From positions 4,416,315-4,480,314 of the forward strand of contig NZ_CP042304.1 in the NCBI RefSeq assembly GCF_007859655.1: a stretch of 64,000 nucleotides of DNA. The letters are read 5' to 3'. Made by a program: the position numbers and the translations under genes. Numbering within the stretch: the stretch's first letter is position 1; each line of letters starts with the position of its first letter. Below are positions 43,439 through 52,472 of this stretch, in pieces. The notes under the pieces are model-generated. The model was given only the letters and a program-made list of their open reading frames with translations, searched no databases and was not told where the DNA came from. The DNA comes from Devosia ginsengisoli. Lineage in GTDB: Bacteria; Pseudomonadota; Alphaproteobacteria; Rhizobiales; Devosiaceae.

Positions 43439-44160
43439 GCGGATCACCCGAAGAAATTCTCGGTCCGCATGGCTGGACCGACAAATTGACCTATGTGCCC
43501 GCCGTGCGGGTGGGCGACATGGTGCATATCTCGGGCACGACGGCCACCGATGCGCAGCATCAACTGGTGGCGCCGGGCGATATCGTCGGCCAGACACGCC
43601 GCATCTTCGAGAAATTCGAAGAGCTGCTGCAGAGCCTGGGCGCGAGCTGCAAGGATATCGTCGCCACCACCGACTATTACGTTACGGCCGAGAACTATCC
43701 CGGCACCGCCGCGGTGCGCCGGGAATTCCTCGGCAGCCGGCGGCCCATTTCAACCGGCGTGCAGGTGGCGGGACTGTTGCGCCCCGGCGCGCTCATCGAA
43801 ATATCGGCCATTGCCCATGTGCCGCCCCGGCCCGCGCCCAGGCCGGCCGTCTCTGCCAGTCGCCAGCTCTACGCCATCATCCGCTTCGACCGGCCCGATG
43901 CGCCGGCGGACCTGCGGGCGCGGCTCGAGGTCGAGCATCGCCAATATGTCGCGAGCCTCGCGCCGGCGGTAAAGGGCGGCGGGCCGCTGGTCGCCGATGA
44001 CGGCACGACCCCGATCGGCGGCATGATGCTGATCGAAGCGGCCAGCCGGACCGAAATCGAAGCCCTTGTCGCCAGCGATCCCTACCAGCGCGGCGGGCTC
44101 TTTGCCGAGCCCCAGATACTGGCCTGGAACCGCATCCGGTCCGCCCCGCAAGCGGGATAA
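43435..44160 (+). CDS. Rid-family/YciI-like domain fusion protein
   Basis: A 241-residue fusion. N-terminal about 130 residues are a YjgF/YER057c/UK114 (Rid) domain: VRVGDMVHISGTTATDAQHQ, GQTRRIFEKFEELLQSLGAS, TDYYVTAENYPGTAAVRREF, ALIEISAIAHV. The Rid Arg that in RidA lies in PAR(S/T)xV is replaced (RPISTGVQVAG), so it is not a typical imine deaminase. Residues about 142-235 look like a YCII domain (EHRQYVASLAP, GPLVADDGTTPIGGMMLIEA, SDPYQRGGLFAEPQILAW). The fusion suggests a two-step or ring-intermediate handling enzyme. It is coupled to maoC by 4-bp overlap. Confidence 0.75.
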   Translation: MSGSPEEILGPHGWTDKLTYVPAVRVGDMVHISGTTATDAQHQLVAPGDIVGQTRRIFEKFEELLQSLGASCKDIVATTDYYVTAENYPGTAAVRREFLGSRRPISTGVQVAGLLRPGALIEISAIAHVPPRPAPRPAVSASRQLYAIIRFDRPDAPADLRARLEVEHRQYVASLAPAVKGGGPLVADDGTTPIGGMMLIEAASRTEIEALVASDPYQRGGLFAEPQILAWNRIRSAPQAG

Positions 44161-44194
44161 TTCGAGCAAGCCCATGATCCAGGAGGATGGAACC

Positions 44195-44641
44195 ATGACC
44201 CTGCCCAAATACATAATCAGTGCGGCACTCCTCGCGCTGCTCGGCCTCGGCGCCGCTGCCATGGCCACCAATTATCGCCTCGGTTCGCTGCACGACATGG
44301 GGCCGGGCATGTTCCCCATGGTGCTGGGGATCGGCATGGCCGTGCTGGCCGTGCTCTACCTGGTGCTGGCCCGACGTGGCGGCCAGGAGGCCGAGGACAA
44401 GGTGACCTTCAATGATGGACGGCCGCTGGTCGTGATCCTTGGCTCGGTCGTCGCCTTCGGTGTGCTGCTCGATCCGCTGGGGCTGGTGGTCGCGCTTTCG
44501 GTGCTGATCACCGGCTGCTGGATCGCCAATACCGACCGCAAGCTGATCGAGCTGCCCATGATGCTGGGGCTCTACAACGCGATGGCGATTGTCATCTTTG
44601 TGCACTTCCTGAACATTCCAATTCGCCTGGGGCCACTGTGA
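44195..44641 (+). CDS. tctB: Tripartite tricarboxylate transporter small membrane subunit (TctB)
   Basis: A 148-residue protein with four hydrophobic helices (YIISAALLALLGLGAAAM, GPGMFPMVLGIGMAVLAVLY, LVVILGSVVAFGVLLDP, LPMMLGLYNAMAIVIFVHF). The pattern MGPGMFPMVLG is the TctB signature. AGGAGG lies 8 bp before the ATG at 44,195. Its stop overlaps the TctA start (TGATG at 44,639-44,643). It forms the inner-membrane complex with TctA and receives substrate from TctC. Confidence 0.9.
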   Translation: MTLPKYIISAALLALLGLGAAAMATNYRLGSLHDMGPGMFPMVLGIGMAVLAVLYLVLARRGGQEAEDKVTFNDGRPLVVILGSVVAFGVLLDPLGLVVALSVLITGCWIANTDRKLIELPMMLGLYNAMAIVIFVHFLNIPIRLGPL

Positions 44642-46155
44642 TGGAAGGCTTTCAGAACATAGCGCTCGGCTTTGCCACCGCCCTGCAGCCGGAGAACCTG
44701 CTGCTCTGCCTGTGTGGCGTATTGTTAGGCACCTTTATCGGCATCCTGCCCGGCGTGGGGCCGCTGATCACCATCGCGGTGCTGCTGCCGGTGACCTTCG
44801 GCCTGCCGCCGGAAGGCGCAATCATCATGCTGGCGGGCATCTATTACGGCGCCCAGTATGGCGGTTCGACCACGGCCATCCTCGTCAACCTGCCGGGCGA
44901 AGCCTCCTCCGTCGTCACCATGATGGATGGCCATGCCATGGCCAAGCGCGGCCGGGCCGGCGCGGCGCTGGCCATTGCTGCCATTGGCTCGTTCATTGCC
45001 GGTGTCATCGGCACGATCCTGATCGCCGTCTTCTCGCCGGCGCTCGCCTCGGTCGCCATGCAATTCGGGCCGGCCGAATATTTTGCGCTGATGGCCTTTG
45101 CCCTGTGCTGCACCAGCGCATTGGTGCAGGGATCGGTGCTCAAGGGCGTGGTCATGGCCATGCTGGGCGCACTGGTCGGCCTGATCGGCACCGATATCAA
45201 TTCGGGGGTGTCCCGCCTCGATTTCGGCTTCCGCGAACTGTCGAACGGTATCGAATTCTCGGCGCTCGCCATCGGCCTGTTCGGCATTGCCGAAATGGTG
45301 CGGCATCTCGGCGACCCCGAGCCCAAGGGGCAGGTCACCGTCAAGACCGGCCGCATCCTGCCGACGCTGGAGGACCTCAAGGTTTCGATCGGCCCGATCC
45401 TGCGTGGAACCGGGCTTGGCACGCTGATCGGCATCCTGCCGGGGGCAGGGCTCTCCATCAGCAGCTTCGCCGCCTATATCCTGGAAAAGAAGGTGGCCAA
45501 GGACCCCAGCCAGTTCGGCAAGGGCGCCATCCAGGGCGTCGCCGCCCCGGAGGCCGCCAACAATGCGGCGGCGCAGACCTCGTTCATCCCGACACTGACG
45601 CTGGGCATTCCGGGCAGCGCCACCATGGCGCTGATGCTGGGCGCGCTGCTGATCCAGGGCATCACGCCGGGACCGCGCATCATGCAGGAGCAGCCGACGC
45701 TGTTCTGGGGCCTGATCGCCAGCATGGTCATCGGCAACCTGCTGCTGCTGGTGCTCAACCTGCCGCTCGTCCGCCTGTGGGTGAAGCTGCTCGACGTGCC
45801 CTATCGCTGGCTCTGCCCCGCCATCCTGACCTTTGGCTGCGTCGGCATCTATTCCATCGGCTTCGCTGCCAGCGACATCTATATCGCCGCCGCGTTCGGC
45901 CTGGCCGGCTACCTGTTCCTCAAGCTCGACCTCGAACTGGCCCCGTTCATCCTCGGCTTCATCCTGGCCCCGATGCTCGAAGAGCATTTCCGGCGCGCCA
46001 TGCTGCTGTCCCGCGGCGACCTGACGGTCTTCGTGACGCATCCGCTGAGCGCCACCTTCCTTGGCCTCATCGTCGTCCTGATCGGGCTGATCGGCGTGCA
46101 TAAATACCGCTCCTACCTGGCTGACCGGGCGGCTGCGGCGGAGGCGCGGGGATGA
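44641..46155 (+). CDS. tctA: Tripartite tricarboxylate transporter large membrane subunit (TctA)
   Basis: A 504-residue integral membrane protein with about twelve helices. TctA landmarks: LLGTFIGILPGVGPLITIAV, YYGAQYGGSTTAILVNLPGE, LGTLIGILPGAGLSISSFAA, and AAPEAANNAAAQTSFIPTLT with LGIPGSATMALMLGAL. The two repeated GxLPGxG and PGE/PEAANNA motifs identify the family. It carries the sodium- or proton-coupled translocation step. GTG 44,638 is an alternative start. Confidence 0.93.
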   Translation: MEGFQNIALGFATALQPENLLLCLCGVLLGTFIGILPGVGPLITIAVLLPVTFGLPPEGAIIMLAGIYYGAQYGGSTTAILVNLPGEASSVVTMMDGHAMAKRGRAGAALAIAAIGSFIAGVIGTILIAVFSPALASVAMQFGPAEYFALMAFALCCTSALVQGSVLKGVVMAMLGALVGLIGTDINSGVSRLDFGFRELSNGIEFSALAIGLFGIAEMVRHLGDPEPKGQVTVKTGRILPTLEDLKVSIGPILRGTGLGTLIGILPGAGLSISSFAAYILEKKVAKDPSQFGKGAIQGVAAPEAANNAAAQTSFIPTLTLGIPGSATMALMLGALLIQGITPGPRIMQEQPTLFWGLIASMVIGNLLLLVLNLPLVRLWVKLLDVPYRWLCPAILTFGCVGIYSIGFAASDIYIAAAFGLAGYLFLKLDLELAPFILGFILAPMLEEHFRRAMLLSRGDLTVFVTHPLSATFLGLIVVLIGLIGVHKYRSYLADRAAAAEARG

Positions 46156-46232
46156 TCCCCTGACGCCTAGCCGCCCGGCCGACACCCCATCCTGGCTCCA
46201 GGTCGAGCCCCGTTACAGACGAGAACATCTCC

Positions 46233-47888
46233 ATGTCCGAAAAGATCTACACCATGCTGGCCCGTGCCTTCGCCGCCGAGGGCGTCGATGTGTGCTTCGG
46301 CCTGATGGGCGATGGCAACATGCACTTCATGACCACCCTGGCCGGATTGCCTGATGTGCGGGCCTATTTCGTCCGGCATGAGCATTGCGCCTGCACCATG
46401 GCCGCCGGCTTCTCCCGCGCCCGCGATACGGTGGGCGTCGCCTCGGTCACCTGCGGGCCGGGGCTGACCCAGATCACCACGGCCCTGGCCAGCGCCAGCG
46501 CCTCGAATATTCCCATGGTGATCTTTGCCGGCGAAAGCCCGCTGGGCGCGGCCTGGTATGGCCAGCGCATCGAGCAGGCGCCCATCGTCGTGGCCACGGG
46601 CGCGCATTACATTGCCTGCCACAGCGCCAAACTCATGGCGAAATATGTGAGCGAGGCCTTCTTCATCGCGCGGACGCAGAACCGGCCGGTCGTGCTGGGT
46701 GTGCCCTATGATCTGCAGCAGCTCATGGTGGAAGACGACCAGCCCTATCAGCCATCAACCGATTTCATTCCCACGCTGGCGCCCCTACAGCCGCCGCCGA
46801 CCGATGTCGCCGCGGCCAGGGTCATGATCGAAGCGGCCCAGCGCATCGTCGTGCTGGGTGGCCGTGGTGCCCGGCTGGCCGGCGCCGCCGACGCCTGCCG
46901 CGCACTGGCCGCCAGGACCGGCGCGCTACTGGCCACGACCCTGCCGGCGCGCGGCTTGTTCTGCCCAGATCCGTTCGAACTGGGCGTGGCGGGCGGCTAT
47001 TCCAGCGCCGTCACGCGCGACATGATGGCCAAGGCAGACCTGATCATCGCCGTGGGCGCCAGCCTCACCAGCTATACCGCCGATAGCGGCAAGCTCTTTC
47101 CCGGCGCGCGCGTGATCCAGATCGACGAGCACCCTGTTGGCGTCAAGCATGCCCGGCGCACCGCCGACCACTATCTGCGGGCCGATGCACGGCTCGGCGT
47201 CGAGGCACTGATCGAGGCCGTGGGCACCCGCGCCCCGCAGGCCGGATGGCGGGATGCCGAAACCGCCCGCCGCATCGCGCAGGAACCCGCCGATACCCAT
47301 GATTTCCCGGTGCCAGCCGATACGATCGACCCGCGCCGGGCGGTGGCCGCCCTGGATGCGGCCCTGCCAAAGGACTGGGTGCTGGTCAACGGCACCGGGC
47401 ACAACGCGCATTTCTCGGTGCATATGCGCGGGCGCAAGGCCGACGATTTCATCACCATCCGGGAATTCGGCGCCATCGGCAATGCGCTCAGCCAGTCCAT
47501 CGGCGTGGCCGCGGCGCGCCCCGATGCCACCGTGGTGGTGATCGACGGGGATGGCAGCGTGCTCATGCATATGCAGGAGATGGAGACTATCCGGCGCTAC
47601 AATCTGCGCATCCTGGTCTGCATTCTCAACGACGGCGCCTATGGCCCGGAAATCCACCGGCTGCGCGCCCAGGGCCTGAGCGACGCCGGGGCGGTCTTCG
47701 GGCGCGGCGACATGGGCAGGATGGCCGAAGGCTATGGCATTCGCGGCCGGGTGGTCACTGCGGAAGAGCAGATTGCCACCCTGACACAGGCCTTTACCGC
47801 CAGCGAAGGCCCCGAAGTCTGGGACATCCACATCGCCGACACGGTGATCTCCCCCATGACCCGGCGGTCGCTGGTAAAGCACGGCTAG
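46233..47888 (+). CDS. Thiamine-diphosphate-dependent enzyme (acetolactate synthase/benzoylformate-decarboxylase-like)
   Basis: A 551-residue ThDP enzyme. The N-terminal PYR domain has FVRHEHCACTMAAGFSRARD (catalytic Glu) and the ThDP/Mg motif is VVVIDGDGSVLMHMQEMETI followed by ILNDGAYG; the middle domain has IVVLGGRGARLAGAADACRA. Members decarboxylate or ligate 2-oxo acids or cleave 2-hydroxyacyl-CoAs (as oxalyl-CoA decarboxylase does). With a CoA-transferase and MaoC hydratase in the same operon, cleavage of a 2-hydroxyacyl-CoA or decarboxylation of a 2-oxo acid is plausible; the specific reaction is not visible. It ends the catabolic operon. Confidence 0.85.
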   Translation: MSEKIYTMLARAFAAEGVDVCFGLMGDGNMHFMTTLAGLPDVRAYFVRHEHCACTMAAGFSRARDTVGVASVTCGPGLTQITTALASASASNIPMVIFAGESPLGAAWYGQRIEQAPIVVATGAHYIACHSAKLMAKYVSEAFFIARTQNRPVVLGVPYDLQQLMVEDDQPYQPSTDFIPTLAPLQPPPTDVAAARVMIEAAQRIVVLGGRGARLAGAADACRALAARTGALLATTLPARGLFCPDPFELGVAGGYSSAVTRDMMAKADLIIAVGASLTSYTADSGKLFPGARVIQIDEHPVGVKHARRTADHYLRADARLGVEALIEAVGTRAPQAGWRDAETARRIAQEPADTHDFPVPADTIDPRRAVAALDAALPKDWVLVNGTGHNAHFSVHMRGRKADDFITIREFGAIGNALSQSIGVAAARPDATVVVIDGDGSVLMHMQEMETIRRYNLRILVCILNDGAYGPEIHRLRAQGLSDAGAVFGRGDMGRMAEGYGIRGRVVTAEEQIATLTQAFTASEGPEVWDIHIADTVISPMTRRSLVKHG

Positions 47889-48049
47889 CCCGTGCCCGGA
47901 TCGCCCTGATCCGGACGGACAATCTCTGGATGAGCGATGAGGGCGCGGTTCACCTGCCGCGCCTTCACCAATGGCATATTGCAACCAGCGCGGAGGGTGT
48001 TAGGGTCGGGACCAGCGATTTATTTTAGCAATTTTTCATTGTTCATAGG

Positions 48050-51000
48050 GTGTTGCGCGTGCGATTCGATTGTATCCGGCATGCGCCCCTGGTTCGGTCG
48101 CTGAGCAAAGCCGCTTCCATTCTGCTCCTTGGTGCCCTGCTGCCGGTGCTGGCTGTGTCCCAGGCTGCGGCCGCTGCCACCAACGGCTTCCTGACCACAA
48201 GTTTCGTGACGGACGACCTGTGCCTGGCCGGCCCCTACAAGAACAGCGAAACTGCCGATCTGAGCGTCACCTATGGGGCAAATACGGCGGACGACCTGCA
48301 AAGTGTTTCCCTGGGAGTCTGGAACACGCTCGGCGGCATCGGCGGCATTGACGCCGTGTTCCCGCCACCCGGCTCCACCGCGGCGACAGAGACCGTTCAG
48401 CGCAGCTTTTCCACCAACCATATCGTGGGAACGGCGCTGTATCTCTATCTCTATCAGTCGTTTACCGATGCCGGCGATGGACGCTCCTACGATACGCCCC
48501 CAACCGATCCGACCAATGTCCCCTCCGGTTTCGAGGGCTATTATCATCAGACGCTCATCGACATGGCCCTCGACCCGGACTGCATTCCCCGGCCCGATGT
48601 GCAACTGGAATATAGTGGCGCCGTGTCCTCCGGCCCTGCCACCGCGCTCAATGGCCGCGACTTCGGGGATGTGGGACCCGGTGATGTGCCGGCCGTCCGC
48701 AACTTCACCTTGCGCTCGATCGGAATTTCATCGGTCAACGTTACCGAACTCAGGATCAACGGCAGCACCGACTTTGCCGTGAGCCCTTCCGCGCCCGGAC
48801 CGATTTCCACCACCTCGCCCTTTGCGATCATCTTCAATCCATTGACGATGGGGACAAAGACGGCGCAGCTCGAAATCATCAGCGATGCCGTTTCGGGCAC
48901 GATATCCGTGCCGCTGACGGGCAACAGCCTGACGGATACGACAGCGCCGTTGCCGCCGGTCATAACCACGCCCGTGCATGGCTCGACGATCCCGGGGCTT
49001 ACGCCGACTATTGGCGGCACGGCCGAAGCCGGCTCGACGGTAACTGTCGAGATCGATGGCTCGCCGGTGGCTACGGACATACCCGTTGTGGGCACTGACT
49101 GGACCTATACCAGTTCCACGCTCACCGCCGGTCCCCACGGCGCGCGCGCCAGGGCAACCGACGCCTCCGGCAATAGTTCGGCGCTGTCGCCGGAGACGGA
49201 ATTCACCCTCACCCCCTTCGTCTCGACCGTGACGCTCGCCGCTTCGGCGCCGAACTCGACCTTCGGCACACCGGTTACGTTTACCGCCACGGTGGGCGGC
49301 GGTGGCAGCCCGACGGGCAGCGTGCATTTTTTCGACGGCGCGACCGCGCTGGACACCGTCGTGCTATCCGGCAACGAGGCGGCGCTTTCCATTGCCACGC
49401 TGGGCGTCGGTCCGCACAGCATCATTGCCGTCTATGCGGGGGATAGCGGCAACCTGCCCGGCACCTCCGCGCCCGTCACGCATCTGGTCGGGCAGGTCGC
49501 CACCACTGTGGGGATCGCCGCATCCAGCCCCACTTCCGCGCCGGGGCAGGAGGTGACATTCACCGCCACCGTATCGCCGGCCACGGCGTCCGGCACAGTC
49601 ACCTTCCTGATCGACAGCGTCCCGCAAACGCCAGTGGCCGTAGCAGGCGGTATTGCGACATTGCGGACCAGCCTGCTCTCCGACGGCAGCCACGCGATCA
49701 TTTCCCGCTATGACGGCGATACGAACCATGCCGGCTCGGTCACGCCGCCGCTCGCCCATACCGTGCTGGCGCAGGGCTCGGTGATCATCCGGCAGCAGAC
49801 CGAAGGCGGCGACGCCGTGTTCGGCTTCTCGTCACCCACAACGGAACTCAACCTGTCCATTCCCACCTCGGGCGGGCGCGGGGAGAGCCCCGCCGTCGCG
49901 CTGGCGGCCGGAACCTATACCATCACCGCCGATGACATGAGCGGCGCCGGCTTCGGGCTGACATCGCTGGCCTGTTCCGACGCGGACAGCATCATCGACA
50001 TCGCCAATCGCTCGGCCCGGATCGTGCTCGATGCCGGCGAGGCCCTGATCTGCACCTTCATCTCGGTCCAGTCCCGCGACCGCACGGTTCAGCTCATCGA
50101 GGATTTCCTCACCACCCGCGCCGGGCTGATCCTCTCCAATCAGCCCGATATCCAGCGTCGCATCGACCGGCTGAATGGGGTCGTCTCGTCGGGCGGCAAT
50201 CCGGTCTCGTCGCTGATGGGCTATCTGCCCGGCGTCGCCTCGGGCAGCCCGCTCGCCGTCTCCACCTCGCTCGGCGCCATCGACCGGCTGGCCGGCAATG
50301 AAGCCCCCAACGCCCTCGATATCTGGCTCGAAGGCACCTTCGCCATCGTCGATACCGGCCGCCCCGACGGCAATTTCAGCGCCGCCAGCTTCGGCGCGGA
50401 TTACCTGGTCACGCCGGACCTGCTGATCGGCGGCTTCGTGCAACTGGATCACCTGGCGCAGGGCACGGTGCCGGGCGCCGCGAGCATATCCGGAACCGGC
50501 TGGCTGGCCGGGCCCTATGTCACCGCGCTGCTGAACGAGAACCTTTACCTCGACCTTGTGGCGGCCGCCGGCACCTCGCAGAACCGGGTCAGCCCCCTCG
50601 GCACCTATGAGGACGGGTTCGACGCCACCCGCTGGCTGGTCAGCGCCTCCCTGCAGGGGCAATGGCAGTGGGACAACTGGACCTTCAGCCCGCGCGGCCG
50701 GCTCAGCTATTTCGAGGAAACCACCCAAGCCTATACCGACAGCCTGGGCGTGGGCATTCCCTCGATCACCGCCGGCCTCGGCCAGGTCGCAGTAGGTCCC
50801 GCCATCTCCTATCGCTACACGACCGGCGGCGATGTGGTCATCGACACCGGCCTGCGCTTCGAAGGCGTGGCGGAGCTGACCAGGACCATTGCAGGCTTCG
50901 GCTTCGACAACCTGCACGGCCGCATCGAAGGCACCATCGACCTGTCCCTGCCATCAGGCGCCAGATTCGGCCTCTCCACCGCCCTCGACGGCATAGGCGG

Positions 51001-51055
51001 CAACACCGACAACGCGACCAGCGCAAAAGTCCGGCTCAGCCTGCCGATGCAATAA
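48050..51055 (+). CDS. Autotransporter with bacterial Ig-like repeats
   Basis: A roughly 1001-residue protein with a signal peptide (ASILLLGALLPVLAVSQAAA). Passenger: an N-terminal domain of about 150 residues; a choice-of-anchor D-like region (LNGRDFGDVGPGDVPAVRNF, PLTMGTKTAQLEI); a Big-type Ig domain (STIPGLTPTIGGTAEAGSTV); then two Ig-like Big_3_5 repeats (TFGTPVTFTATVGGGGSPTG; SAPGQEVTFTATVSPATASG), at about residues 390-480 and 484-570. After a linker the barrel begins near residue 757 (ALDIWLEGTFAIVDTGRPDG) and ends ATSAKVRLSLPMQ. It is probably an adhesin. The start is uncertain (GTG 48,050, TTG 48,053 or GTG 48,059). It ends 57 bp before the integrative-element att site. Confidence 0.87.
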   Translation: MLRVRFDCIRHAPLVRSLSKAASILLLGALLPVLAVSQAAAAATNGFLTTSFVTDDLCLAGPYKNSETADLSVTYGANTADDLQSVSLGVWNTLGGIGGIDAVFPPPGSTAATETVQRSFSTNHIVGTALYLYLYQSFTDAGDGRSYDTPPTDPTNVPSGFEGYYHQTLIDMALDPDCIPRPDVQLEYSGAVSSGPATALNGRDFGDVGPGDVPAVRNFTLRSIGISSVNVTELRINGSTDFAVSPSAPGPISTTSPFAIIFNPLTMGTKTAQLEIISDAVSGTISVPLTGNSLTDTTAPLPPVITTPVHGSTIPGLTPTIGGTAEAGSTVTVEIDGSPVATDIPVVGTDWTYTSSTLTAGPHGARARATDASGNSSALSPETEFTLTPFVSTVTLAASAPNSTFGTPVTFTATVGGGGSPTGSVHFFDGATALDTVVLSGNEAALSIATLGVGPHSIIAVYAGDSGNLPGTSAPVTHLVGQVATTVGIAASSPTSAPGQEVTFTATVSPATASGTVTFLIDSVPQTPVAVAGGIATLRTSLLSDGSHAIISRYDGDTNHAGSVTPPLAHTVLAQGSVIIRQQTEGGDAVFGFSSPTTELNLSIPTSGGRGESPAVALAAGTYTITADDMSGAGFGLTSLACSDADSIIDIANRSARIVLDAGEALICTFISVQSRDRTVQLIEDFLTTRAGLILSNQPDIQRRIDRLNGVVSSGGNPVSSLMGYLPGVASGSPLAVSTSLGAIDRLAGNEAPNALDIWLEGTFAIVDTGRPDGNFSAASFGADYLVTPDLLIGGFVQLDHLAQGTVPGAASISGTGWLAGPYVTALLNENLYLDLVAAAGTSQNRVSPLGTYEDGFDATRWLVSASLQGQWQWDNWTFSPRGRLSYFEETTQAYTDSLGVGIPSITAGLGQVAVGPAISYRYTTGGDVVIDTGLRFEGVAELTRTIAGFGFDNLHGRIEGTIDLSLPSGARFGLSTALDGIGGNTDNATSAKVRLSLPMQ

Positions 51056-51112
51056 GGGTGAGCTTTCGCGATGATTCTCGCGCGGGCGTCGGTCCATAAT
51101 GCGGGAAGAAAA

Positions 51113-51136
51113 TGGTGCTGCCGGACAGGATTGAAC
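51113..51136. repeat. attL (24-bp direct repeat, left end of element)
   Basis: 24 bp identical to the tRNA-Thr 3' end at 62,319-62,342. It lies 57 bp after the stop of the Ig autotransporter. Confidence 0.9.
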
Positions 51137-51550
51137 GCCGTCCACACCGCCTAAAATCCAGGATTTCCGGGCTTTTTGGAAGTCGCTTTGTAGCTCTGAT
51201 CTGTAGCTGCCGCAAGTAGCGACTGAGAATGCATGGTTCGCCAAGTCGAGACCAAAGACCCTTCTGGTTGCTCCGTTGATCAAGTGGATGAGAGGCGTCT
51301 ACGGCCACCAGAGGCAGAGAGCCTGGCTCCGAAGCGATGGTAGTCCTTCACAGATGAGTGGCTCCAATTGAGTGCCAACCGGAGAGCTGGCGAGGGGAGC
51401 CGTGTCAGTCCTCAAGTCTATGTTCTTACTTGTCTTTTTCAATAGTGGCTCTTTCCAGTGTGTCGAATTTTACGATAGCCAGAGAGTTGAACCCCGCTGC
51501 CTATGTCCCATTTGGATGTTCGGCAACGCTGCGCAACTAGGAGCCTAAGA
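51137..51550. other. Left end of the element, no gene recognised
   Basis: About 414 bp between attL and the next ORF. No ORF with a ribosome site and no RNA gene was seen; the reading frames here are short and unconvincing. Confidence 0.4.
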
Positions 51551-51909
51551 ATGCCAAAAATACCGTGGGAGTTTTCATCGCTCCCCGCCTTTCCATCACA
51601 GCCGTCCTACGATGGTTTTCTAGAGTGGTGTGCCAATCATATGGCCCGCTGTTCCAACCCCCGGTCCGCCCGAGACTTAGGTGTCCTCTGGGTGGATCAC
51701 TGGCGGGGCAAAAGGAGGCGGACGGGCGACCGTCTTCATCTTGGAAGAAGCACCTGGGGAAGCTCACTGACAGGGCCGCGAAGTGGCTTGAACGACAGGT
51801 CGCAGCGGGCCGGATTGCCCCTGTTGACCAAGCTGGGAAGTGGTCTGCCAAGCGTTACGCCAAGGTGGATGGTCAGCGTCTGACCTACAACAGACGAAAG
51901 AACGTCTGA
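51551..51909 (+). pseudogene. Small unknown element gene, probably read through a -1 frameshift
   Basis: ATG at 51,551 has AGGAG 7 bp before it. The first frame reads MPKIPWEFSSLPAFPSQPSY and continues to ARDLGVLWVDHWRGK. The second frame (-1) reads on with GKLTDRAAKWLERQVAAGRI and KWSAKRYAKVDGQRLTYN to a stop at 51,909. Joined, they would give about 119 residues. The change lies near GGGGCAAAAGGAGG (about 51,707-51,720). It could be a real frameshift site (a CAAAAGG stretch with a Shine-Dalgarno-like AGGAGG), a sequencing indel, or two unrelated ORFs. The family is unknown. Confidence 0.4.
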
Positions 51910-52094
51910 GAAATTCTCGGACATGAACCTGAAAAAAGAACAGCGAAATCAGTTGGTTGGAATTACGCTGGCAATAGACTTTAAGTGTTGCTTTTGGCTC
52001 ATAACGCTTAGATGCCTGCAAGCAACTGATGGTGCGCCATTTTGAGGATGAGGGAGAAGTAGAGCCACATCCTCACAACACTAGGAGTTTGCCT

Positions 52095-52472
52095 TTGAGC
52101 AAAACGAAACAATGGTCCTTCGGCAAGGTGCCTGGAGGATACGGAAACACGGAACCACCAAAGCCTCCAAAGTCGGTTAAACTAGATGACGACCTCAAAG
52201 CTCAATATCCACATGAGCTCACCTTCTTCCTAGAAGATCGGCTTCGTGATGCCACCGCAAAGGACACCTACGTCATAGCGGGCGAGATGGCAGACGCCTG
52301 GATAGCATCCCGCCAGCTCCAGCGCGATGTGGACCCCAAGCAGCGGCGTCGAGTGGCAGAAAGCGTTAAGGCCCGCATTCGCAACTTCCTCCGCCAGGGC
52401 AAGATTCATGAGCTTGGTGGGTTTGACTTTCAGTACGGCCAGGACATCTCCGGCTATCGGTGGGCCTACTAG
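52095..52472 (+). CDS. Hypothetical element protein
   Basis: A 125-residue protein starting at TTG 52,095, with AGGAG 7 bp upstream: LSKTKQWSFGKVPGGYGNTE, a Pro/Lys-rich linker, then a helical C-terminal part (ELTFFLEDRLRDAT, AWIASRQLQRDVDPKQRRRV, SVKARIRNFLRQGKIHEL). In-frame upstream ATGs (52,029) exist but have no ribosome site. No family recognised; the basic helical C-terminus might bind nucleic acid. Confidence 0.55.
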   Translation: MSKTKQWSFGKVPGGYGNTEPPKPPKSVKLDDDLKAQYPHELTFFLEDRLRDATAKDTYVIAGEMADAWIASRQLQRDVDPKQRRRVAESVKARIRNFLRQGKIHELGGFDFQYGQDISGYRWAY

